Notes under the pieces: model-generated
The model's database searches: none
What the model saw: only the letters and a program-made list of their open reading frames with translations
What the model was told of the DNA's origin: nothing
In this document: piece after piece, positions 6,700-15,252 of the stretch
Layout: each line of letters begins with the position of its first letter
Position numbering within the stretch: position 1 is the stretch's first letter
Source of the DNA: Phycisphaerae bacterium
GTDB taxonomy: Bacteria; Planctomycetota; Phycisphaerae; UBA1845
Reading direction: 5' to 3'
Length of the DNA: 64,000 nt
Assembly: GCA_029260075.1 (NCBI GenBank)
Contig: JAJDDY010000058.1
Location: 1 to 64,000 of the forward strand
Made by a program: the position numbers and the translations under genes

Positions 6700-8895
6700 C
6701 TAATCCGTGAAGAACACCGGGCCTTGCGATTCGAACATCAGTTCGAACGGCGTGGTGGCAAGGTCGTCCACGCGTGCCCCGCGTACGCCGTTGTTGGTGA
6801 CGGCGAAGACGTTGTCGCCGATGAACACGCCCCGCGTAAACGAGGAGAAGAAGAAGCCCTCCTGTTCGAACCGAGTGCTGACGCGACCCATTTCGCTAAT
6901 CCCGTCGGGGGACACGCTGAAAACCACCAGGCCGTCGAACCCTCCAGTCGGCGGCGCGGGCGAACTGGATTCATCGGAGGCATCCGGCGGTGGGGCGTCG
7001 ACCCCACCGTCGGGTGGATTGTCGCTGCTTGTTCCACCGTCAACGAGGTCCCCGTCGTCGATCCCGATGGGTTCTTCGAAGATCAGCTGCGAAAACACGG
7101 AGAGCGGCAGCGCCGCCAAGTTGCGTTCGGGGAAGTAGGTGAACGCCTTGGGGTTGAACAGGGCTTCCGAATAGGCGCCCGAGTTCCGGCCGAGCACGAT
7201 GTTCGAGGTCTGAACCGGGTTGGCGAAGTCGGTCACGTCGAAGATCGATAGTTGAACGCCGCGATCGCTAAACGGAGACTCCTCGGAGACAAACTCACCG
7301 ACGGCTAGGATGTGGTTCTCGTCCATCGGTTGGAGAAACGTCGAGAAGCCGGGCACCTTCAGCTTGCCCACGACGCGCGGATTCCTCGCGTCCGAAAGAT
7401 CAAGCGTAAAGAACGGATCGACCTGAAGGAACGTGACGAGGTAACCGCGGTTGCCAAGGAATCGCGCGGACTGAATGGTTTCGCCGGGTGCGATGTTCTC
7501 GACGCGGCCGATGGTCTGTAGCGACCCGCCGCGCTCTTCCAATATGTACACGTTGTTGAACGGGCCGGACTGCATACCCATCATCCGGGTGAACGTCGCC
7601 CCGACGGTCGTGGCCACGCGGAGCTTCTCCTCGAATTCGCCCATGGAGTATTGGTTGAGAATTCGCCCCGGAACCGAGCCCGTGGCGACCGGTTCCGCCC
7701 GGTCGCTGCTGAGGTCGAACTTGTAGACGTCTGTGGTCTCACGCAAGTTGCCGCCGAAGTTGTAATTCGTGTCGGTGAGGTAGAGGGCGTTGGTTGAAGC
7801 GTAGGCCAGGCCGGGTTCCGCTACGACGCCGACGGCGGTGAACGAACCGCCCGCGTTCACGTCGATCGTCACGACGCTGACGACGCCGAACCCATCGGCG
7901 TCCGTGGGTCGAGAAAGTTCCTCCCAAGTCACTACGAGGCCTTCCGTCTCGCCGCCTTCGGGGGTCGTTTGTCTGAAGTGTGGCAGGAGTTGCTCTACCT
8001 CGATGCCGGAAAGCTCAAGGTCGCGCGTGCCGAGCGCCGGAAGCACATCGATGTAGAAATCCTGGAAGTTTGAGAGGACGAGGTGCAACGTGCCGCCGAT
8101 CATGCGACTTGCGGATGGTGAGCCCTCGAACGCCGTGGTCGACACCAACGTCGGTGCGTCCGGCGTGGACACGTCGATTACCGTTACGTGGGTCTGAGGC
8201 CTGGCGAACAGCAGGTCGTTTGAAGGATCCGAAACGAATCCATCAAACGCGATGTCGACCGCGCCTACATCGTCGAGTAGCGGTAGCGGTTCCGCGATGA
8301 TCCCGCCGCCGCCAAAGAAGTATCCGCCGCCCGTCGAGGTGATCGCGATCACTTTATCTTGATATAGGAAGAGGTCGCGGCCAAAACCCGACACGGTGAA
8401 TTCACCGACGACGCCAAGGTCTTCAGGCGGTGCGACGCGAACAATGCGAACGAGGCTGTTGTCGATCATGTAGAGAAACGCGCCGTCGGTTTTGACGACG
8501 TCCGGTTCGTCGACGCCTTCCTCTTGGATTGTCGTTTGGGAAAAATCCTGATCGGACGAAAGCGTTCCGCCGTCCTGCGCGATGGAATCTGTGGGGGGCG
8601 GCGCGGCGCCGAGATTATCGCTTCCACCCGCTGCGGCGTCCTCGAGTGCTACGTCTACTGCGAATTCGCCCGCCCGAAACGGAAACCCGAAACCGGAATT
8701 GACCGCGCGATCGTTGCGTGCGGTAATCTGCTCGGTGAAGTAGTCAGCCAGCTCCTGCCGCGACTCGAAGCGCTTCAGTTCTGACGTGCCCGTCTCCTCG
8801 GGAAACGTCAGCACGTCGTTGAGCAGTCCTGCGATGCTGCCGCAACCGGACACCAGTAGCAACGTTCCAGCCGCCCAAGCGTATCGAAACATCAT
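6700..8895 (-). CDS. Beta-propeller domain lipoprotein
   Basis: A 731-residue lipoprotein. The N-terminus ends in a lipobox (LLLVSGC, Cys18), so it should be lipidated and membrane-anchored outside the cytoplasm. The sequence EGVDEPDVVKTDGAFLYMI, followed by repeated blade-like segments, matches the secreted 'beta propeller domain' family (Pfam Beta_propel), whose biochemical role is unknown. A low-complexity acidic and proline-rich insert near residues 620-670 (DGGTSSDNPPDGGVDAPPP region) interrupts the last blades. The first of two adjacent ATGs is preferred: GGAG lies six bases before it. The gene converges on the response regulator, with a foldback repeat between them. Confidence 0.85.
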   Translation of the reverse strand: MMFRYAWAAGTLLLVSGCGSIAGLLNDVLTFPEETGTSELKRFESRQELADYFTEQITARNDRAVNSGFGFPFRAGEFAVDVALEDAAAGGSDNLGAAPPPTDSIAQDGGTLSSDQDFSQTTIQEEGVDEPDVVKTDGAFLYMIDNSLVRIVRVAPPEDLGVVGEFTVSGFGRDLFLYQDKVIAITSTGGGYFFGGGGIIAEPLPLLDDVGAVDIAFDGFVSDPSNDLLFARPQTHVTVIDVSTPDAPTLVSTTAFEGSPSASRMIGGTLHLVLSNFQDFYIDVLPALGTRDLELSGIEVEQLLPHFRQTTPEGGETEGLVVTWEELSRPTDADGFGVVSVVTIDVNAGGSFTAVGVVAEPGLAYASTNALYLTDTNYNFGGNLRETTDVYKFDLSSDRAEPVATGSVPGRILNQYSMGEFEEKLRVATTVGATFTRMMGMQSGPFNNVYILEERGGSLQTIGRVENIAPGETIQSARFLGNRGYLVTFLQVDPFFTLDLSDARNPRVVGKLKVPGFSTFLQPMDENHILAVGEFVSEESPFSDRGVQLSIFDVTDFANPVQTSNIVLGRNSGAYSEALFNPKAFTYFPERNLAALPLSVFSQLIFEEPIGIDDGDLVDGGTSSDNPPDGGVDAPPPDASDESSSPAPPTGGFDGLVVFSVSPDGISEMGRVSTRFEQEGFFFSSFTRGVFIGDNVFAVTNNGVRGARVDDLATTPFELMFESQGPVFFTD

Positions 8896-9419
8896 GGCTA
8901 TCTCCAGTGTAGAAAATCGTTCACCCCGCGCCGGATCGCCGGAACGTATTCATCGGTTCGTTCCGCGCCCGTTCCGGAACAATCGATCGGTCGATCTTCC
9001 CCTGCGCGGCGATGTTGAATCCACCGTAAGTATTCGTCGACCAACTGACCGGTCAAGGGCGGTGTTTCTGAAGTTGCCTCGGATTTGACTTGTGCTGCGC
9101 CACGACACAAGTGACGGGTTCGTCCGATTCTCGCCGATCCGAACGACACCGAACTGAACGACACCGAACCGATCCAATCCGAACGGAACCGAGCCGCGAC
9201 CGTGAGGGAGTGTTTTCAAGGCGTCACGACCGGATTTCCAGCGTCCGCTTCCTTACGGGCGCGGCTCGGTAAGTCCAGCATTCGATGTGCGACAGAGCAC
9301 CAGCGTTACGAGAATAGGCCTGTCGCACGCGGAGAAGTCGACTCGTACGATCTTGCACGCCGAACTGTTTGGCACGTCGGACTCAACGGACCCGTCCAGC
9401 GGCGTGCTGGTTGTGATCA
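8896..9419. other. Intergenic spacer, mostly repeat
   Basis: About 200 of these 520 bases are a family B repeat (9096-9300). The rest, 8896-9095 and 9301-9419, shows no gene or clear signal. Confidence 0.55.
9096..9300 (+). repeat. Family B foldback repeat, copy 2 (expanded)
   Basis: It keeps the left end (AAGTGACGGGTTCGTCCGAT), the inner inverted arms (GCCGCGACCGTGAGGGAG at about 9192 and CGCTTCCTTACGGGCGCGG at about 9246) and the right end (ATTCGATGTGCGACAGAGCA). Between left end and first inner arm it carries an insert of GAACGACACCGAAC-type tandem repeats, where copy 1 has GATCC repeats and the copy at 62366 has almost nothing. Confidence 0.8.
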
Positions 9420-11900
9420 CTACCCCCACATGCGCATAACGTCGTTAAACGTAACGTACAGAAAAATGCTCATAATCAGAAAGAGGCCCACGACCTGCGT
9501 CGCGACTTGGACCCTCATGCTGACCGGGCTGCCTTTGATCTTCTCGATGATCAGGAAAATCATGAGGCCACCGTCGACGATCGGCAACGGCAGGAAGTTG
9601 ATCACCGCCAAGTTGGCCGAAATGATTGCGAGGAAGAAGATGAACTCCACGAAACCCGCCCGCGCGACCTTGCCGCCGATGTCGATGATGCCCAGCGGTC
9701 CGGAGATGTTTTCCACGCTTACGCTCTTCGAGAAGAACATTCGCTCAAACGTCGTGTAGACCTGCAGCATGAAGTAGTACGTCTTGTGCATCCCAATGCC
9801 CACAGCATCGATGATGTTCTCGCCTTGGAGCAGTGTGAGTTCCGGTCCGGTCTTGATGTTCGGTGCGAAGTCGACGCGTCCTAACCAGGGATCGACCATC
9901 TTTTCGTTGACGTCGACGTATCCGGTTTCCACCGGCGCCAGCGGATTGCGACGAAACTCGACGGGTACGCGCTTGCGGCCATCGAGCTCGGCGAGAATCG
10001 TGCGCAAGCCTCCGCGATAGCCCACGGAGACCTCTTCCATACCCCGCGACGTTTTGAACATCACCGTTCGCTCGCCGTCGATGCTCAAAATCCTTGACTC
10101 TGACCCGACACCAAGAAGTGTGCGCAGGCTATTGGGTACTGGGAACGCGGCCTCGTGCGCTCGGTTGCTTGTATCACGATATCCTAGCGCCACGGTGGTA
10201 CCGGCTTCGGCGCGGAAGGCGTCGATCAGTTCGCGCCAGCGCGTGACGGGGCGGCCATTAACGTGCGTGATCAGAACGCCCCGCCTAAGACCAGCCATAG
10301 CCGCAGGGCTGGGTCGACCATGGATGGTGTCCACGATTTCGGCGACGCGCAGCATGTCGTCAGCCACGAGGGCGTACATGGCGTCGATCGAGCCGGGTCG
10401 TTCCGGAATGACGTTGGCGATCAGCGTTTCACCAGACTTCTTGCGCACGGTGATCGGGATGGCACGCCCCGGGTTCGCCCGAATGCTCTCGTTGACCTGA
10501 CCCATGGTCGGTAGCGTCCGACCCATGCAGGACAAGACGCGGTCTCCGTTCTGAAGACCTGCCGTTGCCGCGATGCCGGACAGGCGGACGTTTACGAACT
10601 CGGCGACCGGTTGACCTTCTGCCACTTCGGACTTGACCAACGCATCGCAGTCAGCGCCAATTGTGGCTGGCCCTTTCCGATTGCGTTTGGGGCGTACGAA
10701 TCCGTCGCGCTGCTTCCCGTCTCGTGTCCGCACGACGAAATTAATGTCGGTCTCGGCGTTGTCTCTGATCGACCGGGCAATGAAGTTGGCGTTGGGGTAG
10801 GGTCTGTCGTCCCAGCTTAGAATCGTGTCACCGATTTCAAGACCCGCCATCGCCGCGCGACCTTCACGTACATCGTTGAACCGCACAAGCGGCGTCAGGC
10901 CGAGCACGCTTACTGTTGCGCTGCGACTACCGTCTGGTTTCAACGCAAGAATCGGCGGGATTTCGACGCGAACACGTTTGGGTTCGGCCGAAGGATTCTT
11001 CGGGTCTTTCCGCTCCACGAACACATCTTCGCCGGCGTATGCGAGCATGTTGATCACGCGATTGACGTTGTCGTCGTTGATTTCGACGCCATCGATCTCG
11101 ACCAGAACGTCGCCGACGTGTGGCTGGTCGGGCCGCGTGGTGTCGATCTCCGGACCCACGACCACAATCTCACGCGTGACACCGGGGGCAATGCCAACGA
11201 CCAAACGCTGGGCCTCACGTGTGAACTCCGGGTGCAGGAGTTGTGGCTTAATGGAGAAGGACTTCTTCGTTCCGTCGCGATCGACAACGAGTTGTAGCGG
11301 TTCGTGAATACTGGCGAGCATGACGCTCATGAACACTTCGCGGAACTCGCGAATGCGATCGCCGTTGATGGTTTCGATGACGTCGCCGGGAAGAACGCCG
11401 GCGCGGGCGGCCGGGCTGTCCGGTTCGACGGCCGCGATACGCGTGCCCATGGTCTCGATCCCGACCATGAAGACGATCATGAACAGCACGCAGGCGAGGA
11501 TCACGTTCATAATCACACCGGCGGAGACGATGGCCATGCGATGACCGACCGGTTTGTTCACAAACGATCGCGGATCGTCGTTGAACATGACTTCCTTGGT
11601 CTTGTCGTCGAAGTCCTCCTGCCCGAGCATTTTCACATAGCCGCCCAGAGGAAGAATGTTGAGCGAGTATCGCGTCTCGCCGCGGGTGAATCCGATGATC
11701 TCCCGCCCGAAGCCGACGGCAAACCGTTCGACGCGAACACCGGCCCACTTGGCGACGGCAAAATGCCCGAGCTCGTGGAAAAAGACGATGAACGAGAATC
11801 CGAGCATCATGACCAAGTAAGGCCAGGTGTTGGCCACGATGACCAACGGGTTGAACATCGCCAAACAATGATCGAGTGTTTGTCCTAACAGGCTATGCAT
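9420..11900 (-). CDS. rseP: RseP-type site-2 metalloprotease with several PDZ domains
   Basis: Membrane-embedded zinc protease of the M50B family, which cuts membrane-anchored anti-sigma factors or other single-pass proteins. HELGH at residues 42-46 and NFLPLPIVDGG (Asp near 776) supply the metal ligands. VSAGVIMN and a typical C-terminal membrane block are present. It is 826 residues, nearly twice the E. coli enzyme. The extra length is four or five PDZ-like modules between about residues 145 and 600, with SPAARAGVLPGD, AAMAGLEIGD, AATAGLQNGD and AAMAGLRRG as recognisable pocket segments. The ATG at 11900 is chosen because AAGAGG lies 6-7 bases upstream; a GTG at 11924 is possible. The start overlaps the end of dxr by 16 bases, so the two are probably translationally coupled. 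Confidence 0.92.
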   Translation of the reverse strand: MHSLLGQTLDHCLAMFNPLVIVANTWPYLVMMLGFSFIVFFHELGHFAVAKWAGVRVERFAVGFGREIIGFTRGETRYSLNILPLGGYVKMLGQEDFDDKTKEVMFNDDPRSFVNKPVGHRMAIVSAGVIMNVILACVLFMIVFMVGIETMGTRIAAVEPDSPAARAGVLPGDVIETINGDRIREFREVFMSVMLASIHEPLQLVVDRDGTKKSFSIKPQLLHPEFTREAQRLVVGIAPGVTREIVVVGPEIDTTRPDQPHVGDVLVEIDGVEINDDNVNRVINMLAYAGEDVFVERKDPKNPSAEPKRVRVEIPPILALKPDGSRSATVSVLGLTPLVRFNDVREGRAAMAGLEIGDTILSWDDRPYPNANFIARSIRDNAETDINFVVRTRDGKQRDGFVRPKRNRKGPATIGADCDALVKSEVAEGQPVAEFVNVRLSGIAATAGLQNGDRVLSCMGRTLPTMGQVNESIRANPGRAIPITVRKKSGETLIANVIPERPGSIDAMYALVADDMLRVAEIVDTIHGRPSPAAMAGLRRGVLITHVNGRPVTRWRELIDAFRAEAGTTVALGYRDTSNRAHEAAFPVPNSLRTLLGVGSESRILSIDGERTVMFKTSRGMEEVSVGYRGGLRTILAELDGRKRVPVEFRRNPLAPVETGYVDVNEKMVDPWLGRVDFAPNIKTGPELTLLQGENIIDAVGIGMHKTYYFMLQVYTTFERMFFSKSVSVENISGPLGIIDIGGKVARAGFVEFIFFLAIISANLAVINFLPLPIVDGGLMIFLIIEKIKGSPVSMRVQVATQVVGLFLIMSIFLYVTFNDVMRMWG

Positions 11901-13036
11901 CGAGCGACCTCTTTTCGCGCCCACCGGTCGGCAGCCAACAGATCATCAAGCGTCGGTGACGCATTGAATTCGTGCTGACGCAGTACGCGCTGAGTATATT
12001 GAGCAATATCAGTGAACCGGATGTCGCCGCGCATGAACAGCGACACTGCGGTTTCGTTAGCGGCGTTGAGTACCGCTCCGGATGTCCCGCCACGCCGCGC
12101 GACTTCGTCGCCAAGGTGTAGCGCGGGAAAACGCTCCATGTCCGGCGGGAACAGGCTGAGTTGATTGATTCTCGCAAGATCGAGCGGCTTGGCCGGGCAG
12201 GCGCAACGCTCTGGATACGTCAGGGCGTATTGGATGGGTGTTCGCATATCCGGTGTGCTCATTTGGGCGATCCATGAACCGTCACAAAACTCGACGAGCG
12301 AATGTATGATCGACTCAGGATGTACGACGACCCCAATTTGATCGGGCGAAAGATCGAACAGCCAACGGGCTTCGACGATTTCCAACGCCTTGTTCATCAT
12401 CGTAGCGGAATCGATCGTGATTTTCGGACCCATGTTCCACGTCGGGTGGCACAGGGCCTCATCGACCGTTACGCGTTCCATTGCTTCCAGGCTATGCGTT
12501 CGAAACGGACCACCCGACGCGGTGAGGCACACACGGCGGACGTCGCTCGTGCGACCGGCGCGCATGGCCTGGAAGATGGCCGAATGCTCGCTGTCGACGG
12601 GGACGATCGTGGCTGAGTTCGTCGCGGCAAGCTGCATCAGAAGCGACCCGGCGATGACCAGCGCCTCCTTGTTGGCCAGCGCCACGCGGCGACCTAGCTC
12701 CACGGCGTGTAACGTCGCCGAAAGCCCACCAACGCCCACCACGGCGCTCACCACGCAATCACAATCAACGCTAGCCACGAGGTCGAGAAGGGCGTTCTCG
12801 CCAAAGAACGCCGTCGGAGCATATGCAAGCGCACTGTCCAACGCGGACGCCTGAGTCTCGGACGCCAAGGCGACGGCGGAGGGACGCCATTCGTTCGCCT
12901 GTGCGGCCAGCGTTTCCACCTGACTTCCGGCGGCGAGACCTACGACGTCCCATCGGTCGCGCATGGGCAGCAGCACATCGAGCGTGTTGCACCCCACAGA
13001 GCCGGTAGAACCAAGAATGATCACACGCTGTTTCAT
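11885..13036 (-). CDS. dxr: 1-deoxy-D-xylulose 5-phosphate reductoisomerase
   Basis: Second enzyme of the MEP isoprenoid pathway: NADPH-dependent rearrangement and reduction of DXP to MEP in the cytoplasm. The 383 residues begin MKQRVIILGSTGSVG, the nucleotide-binding loop at residues 9-15. The substrate/metal region is clear (ANKEALVIAG, PVDSEHSAIFQ, TASGGPFR, CHPTWNMGPKITIDSATMMNK). Length agrees with the roughly 400-residue family. The frame is open for 45 codons upstream, but the ATG at 13036 places the GSTGS loop where the family has it. A GGAGG lies 18 bases upstream, too far to be ideal. It runs into rseP, an arrangement common in bacteria. Confidence 0.95.
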   Translation of the reverse strand: MKQRVIILGSTGSVGCNTLDVLLPMRDRWDVVGLAAGSQVETLAAQANEWRPSAVALASETQASALDSALAYAPTAFFGENALLDLVASVDCDCVVSAVVGVGGLSATLHAVELGRRVALANKEALVIAGSLLMQLAATNSATIVPVDSEHSAIFQAMRAGRTSDVRRVCLTASGGPFRTHSLEAMERVTVDEALCHPTWNMGPKITIDSATMMNKALEIVEARWLFDLSPDQIGVVVHPESIIHSLVEFCDGSWIAQMSTPDMRTPIQYALTYPERCACPAKPLDLARINQLSLFPPDMERFPALHLGDEVARRGGTSGAVLNAANETAVSLFMRGDIRFTDIAQYTQRVLRQHEFNASPTLDDLLAADRWARKEVARCIAC

Positions 13037-13382
13037 ATCGTTGTTCGATGTAGTCCTCCGAGTCGTTATCGGGCCGGCCACACGATCTGCATGATAGGTC
13101 GACGCATGTCGCGCGACAAGTAAGATCGTCGCTGGCGTCACCTTCCTACCGGTTTCGACAACGTACGACAAACTCCTGCTTGGCGGTCTCGGTGCTGCCT
13201 GATCGAGTCTGGATGCGAAGATTCCAGCGTTTCACGTACAATCTTGGCCGCAACCGGAGTGGGTGTGCAACTGAACCCCGAAAACGACTCAGGCCCAACT
13301 CGACAGTGGCCGCGTTGGTGTCGTGGGCCTATAATCACGTCCGAAGATCGGGGTTTCGATTGTTGACCGTCAGAGTTCACCT
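13037..13382. other. Divergent intergenic region, dxr and NUDIX gene
   Basis: It should hold promoters in both directions. The only good element seen is TATAAT at 13330-13335 on the plus strand, 47 bases before the NUDIX start, without a clear -35 at the right distance. No repeats of the dispersed families occur here. Confidence 0.4.
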
Positions 13383-13907
13383 ATGCACATCAAACTGTTG
13401 ACATCGCGTGCGTTTTCCGTCGAGCAGCGAGTCTATGAATCTGCCGTCGGCGATCCGATAACGCGCGACGTGGTGGTTCATCCCGGCGCCGTGGTCATAC
13501 TTCCGGTGCTGGCGAACGGACATATCGTGATGATCCGCAACCACCGATACACCGTGGAGATGGATCTTTGGGAACTCCCAGCCGGTACGCGTGAGCCGGG
13601 CGAATCGCCCGAGGTTACCGCCCGGCGCGAGTTGGAAGAAGAGACCGGGTATCGCGCCGAGGTCATGACGCCGGCGATTGCGTTCTTCACGTCGCCGGGC
13701 ATTTGCACGGAATGGATGCATGCGTTTGTGGCGACGAACCTTGAGAAGGTCGAGCAAAACTTGCAGGGTGATGAGCGCATAGAGGTGGAGATTGTTCCGC
13801 CTGCCGAAGCGCGGCGCGGCCTCATCGATGGTCGATGGATCGACGCCAAGACGGTCGCGGTCTTGGGGCATTACTTCCTGTCGAACTCAGCAAACGCGGA
13901 CGGTTAG
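13383..13907 (+). CDS. NUDIX hydrolase, ADP-ribose pyrophosphatase-like
   Basis: A 174-residue cytoplasmic hydrolase for nucleoside diphosphate-linked compounds. The full NUDIX box G-x5-E-x7-REL-x-EE-x-GY is visible at residues 68-90, with REL and EE supplying the Mg2+ ligands. The upstream VVIRNHRYTVE-like segment (IRNHRYTVEMDLWELPAG) and the overall length fit the ADP-ribose pyrophosphatase branch. Substrate specificity cannot be read from sequence alone. It is divergent from dxr and is followed after 145 bases by the rhomboid gene, with a family A repeat in between, so it is likely a separate unit. Confidence 0.88.
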   Translation: MHIKLLTSRAFSVEQRVYESAVGDPITRDVVVHPGAVVILPVLANGHIVMIRNHRYTVEMDLWELPAGTREPGESPEVTARRELEEETGYRAEVMTPAIAFFTSPGICTEWMHAFVATNLEKVEQNLQGDERIEVEIVPPAEARRGLIDGRWIDAKTVAVLGHYFLSNSANADG

Positions 13908-13944
13908 CCGCTTGTCGGGCAAGGCTGGTATTGTAGCGCGAGGC

Positions 13945-14048
13945 TGTGAACCCGCACGTGACGGCGGGCTGCGTACCCGTCGAGAGGCGGAAGTCGTTAA
14001 TAGATCACCGGCTGGAAGCCGGTGCCACACGTTTTCAACAGGCTGTTA
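13945..14048 (-). repeat. Family A hairpin repeat, copy 3 (inverted)
   Basis: Near full-length copy on the minus strand. The hairpin core lies at 14006-14024, the AACAGGC end abuts the rhomboid start, and the CGAGAGGCGGAAGTCG flank and a GTGACGGCGGGC block are upstream. It forms an inverted pair with the copy at 15012-15096 around the rhomboid gene. Confidence 0.82.
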
Positions 14049-14052
14049 GCAC

Positions 14053-15012
14053 ATGGGTTGGCAAGATCGAGATTACGCTCAGCACACGCCGGTCCGGCCA
14101 GTGTTACGACCCGGAGGCGTATTGGGCGGCGGGCGGAGCATCGTCACCACGCTGATCGTCGTCAACACAGTGATTTATTTGGTCGGTAGTTTCTTTCCTG
14201 GGATGGATGTGTTCCTCTCTGGAGGCCAGCGGATCGGTCGCGGTGGGTTGGAGTTGATCGCGGGAATCGGCGAGCTTCGCGCCGATCTCGTCATGCGCGG
14301 TCAAGTCTGGCGATTAATCACCGCGCAGTATCTACACGCGAGTCTTGGGCACGTGTTCGTCAACATGCTCGTGTTGCACTTTCTCGGCCGACCGCTTGAG
14401 CGCTTGTGGTCGGCCCGTCGATTCCTGACGATCTACACGATTTCCGGTCTGTTCGGCAACCTGTTTTTTACCGTTCTGGCATCGCGCGGCGTGATCCCAA
14501 TTTGGATGCCGGCGGTTGGCGCGTCCGGGTGTATCTACGGACTACTGGGTATTGTGGCCGTCTTGTTCCCGCAGGCGACGGTCTATATTTACTTCCTGTT
14601 CCCACTCAAGATTCGCACGGCCGCATACATCTTCGGCGCCATTTCGCTCTACACGATCATCGAACGTGGGAGCAATTATGGCGGGGAGGCCTGCCATCTT
14701 GCCGGGTTGGTTTTTGGCGTGTGGTGGGCCACGAAGGGTGAGGCTTGGTGGTCGCGCGGCGCGTGGCGGTCGTCCAAGTTGGTGGGGGGACGCGGTCGCA
14801 GTAAGCCCGCCAAACGAACCGTCCCGCGCGGCGGGTTCGCAGCCAAGGTCCAGGAGCGGCGAGACGATACTGAAACGATCGACCGCATCCTCAAGAAGGT
14901 ATACGACGGCGGCATTCACAGCCTGACCGAGCGAGAGAAGCAAGCGCTTCAGGACGCCACGAACAGACAGCAGCAGCGCGAACGTGAGGCCGGGCGCGTG
15001 GATCGTCTTTAG
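14053..15012 (+). CDS. Rhomboid-family intramembrane serine protease
   Basis: Polytopic membrane protease of 319 residues that cleaves transmembrane helices. The family signatures are complete: HASLGHVFVNM (His95, His100, Asn104), GASGCIYG with catalytic Ser158, and ACHLAG with catalytic His215. About six membrane segments lie between residues 28 and 227. A basic, soluble C-terminal part follows. Its last 45 residues (DRILKKVYDGGIHSLTEREK, then QALQDATNRQ) closely match the tail of the M50 protease encoded next. This tail resembles the DUF6576 module on other rhomboids. No clear ribosome binding site is seen, as the start sits against a family A repeat. The gene is bracketed by inverted family A copies. 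Confidence 0.92.
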   Translation: MGWQDRDYAQHTPVRPVLRPGGVLGGGRSIVTTLIVVNTVIYLVGSFFPGMDVFLSGGQRIGRGGLELIAGIGELRADLVMRGQVWRLITAQYLHASLGHVFVNMLVLHFLGRPLERLWSARRFLTIYTISGLFGNLFFTVLASRGVIPIWMPAVGASGCIYGLLGIVAVLFPQATVYIYFLFPLKIRTAAYIFGAISLYTIIERGSNYGGEACHLAGLVFGVWWATKGEAWWSRGAWRSSKLVGGRGRSKPAKRTVPRGGFAAKVQERRDDTETIDRILKKVYDGGIHSLTEREKQALQDATNRQQQREREAGRVDRL

Positions 15013-15096
15013 CCGCCTGTTGAAAAAGTGTGGCACCGGCTTCCAGCCGGTGATCCATTAGCGATTTCCGCCTCTTCATCGGGATGCGGCCTGCCG
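15012..15096 (+). repeat. Family A hairpin repeat, copy 4
   Basis: Full copy: CCTGTTGAAAAAGTGTGG, hairpin core at 15034-15052, GATCCATTAGCGATTTCCGC, then CTCTTCATCGGGATGCGG. It begins at the rhomboid stop codon and is in opposite orientation to the copy at 13945. Confidence 0.85.
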
Positions 15097-15176
15097 GGTG
15101 GTCCATCTCTTTAGAGGTGGGGAAGTCGAATCGGACGTAGATTCGACTCCCCCACGGCTGAAGCCATGGGCCACCC
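15095..15176. repeat. Family C long hairpin, copy 1
   Basis: An 82-base imperfect palindrome: GGTGGTCCAT at the left pairs with ATGGGCCACC at the right, and AAGTCGAATC pairs with GATTCGACT around a short loop. Related copies lie at 22764-22845, 24005-24063 and 44672-44716. Confidence 0.78.
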
Positions 15177-15252
15177 ATGGTCATCCGATGCCGATAGAGG
15201 GGTTTCGGCACAGTACCTTTGGTTCACCCTTGGCGACGTAACCGGATTCTTT

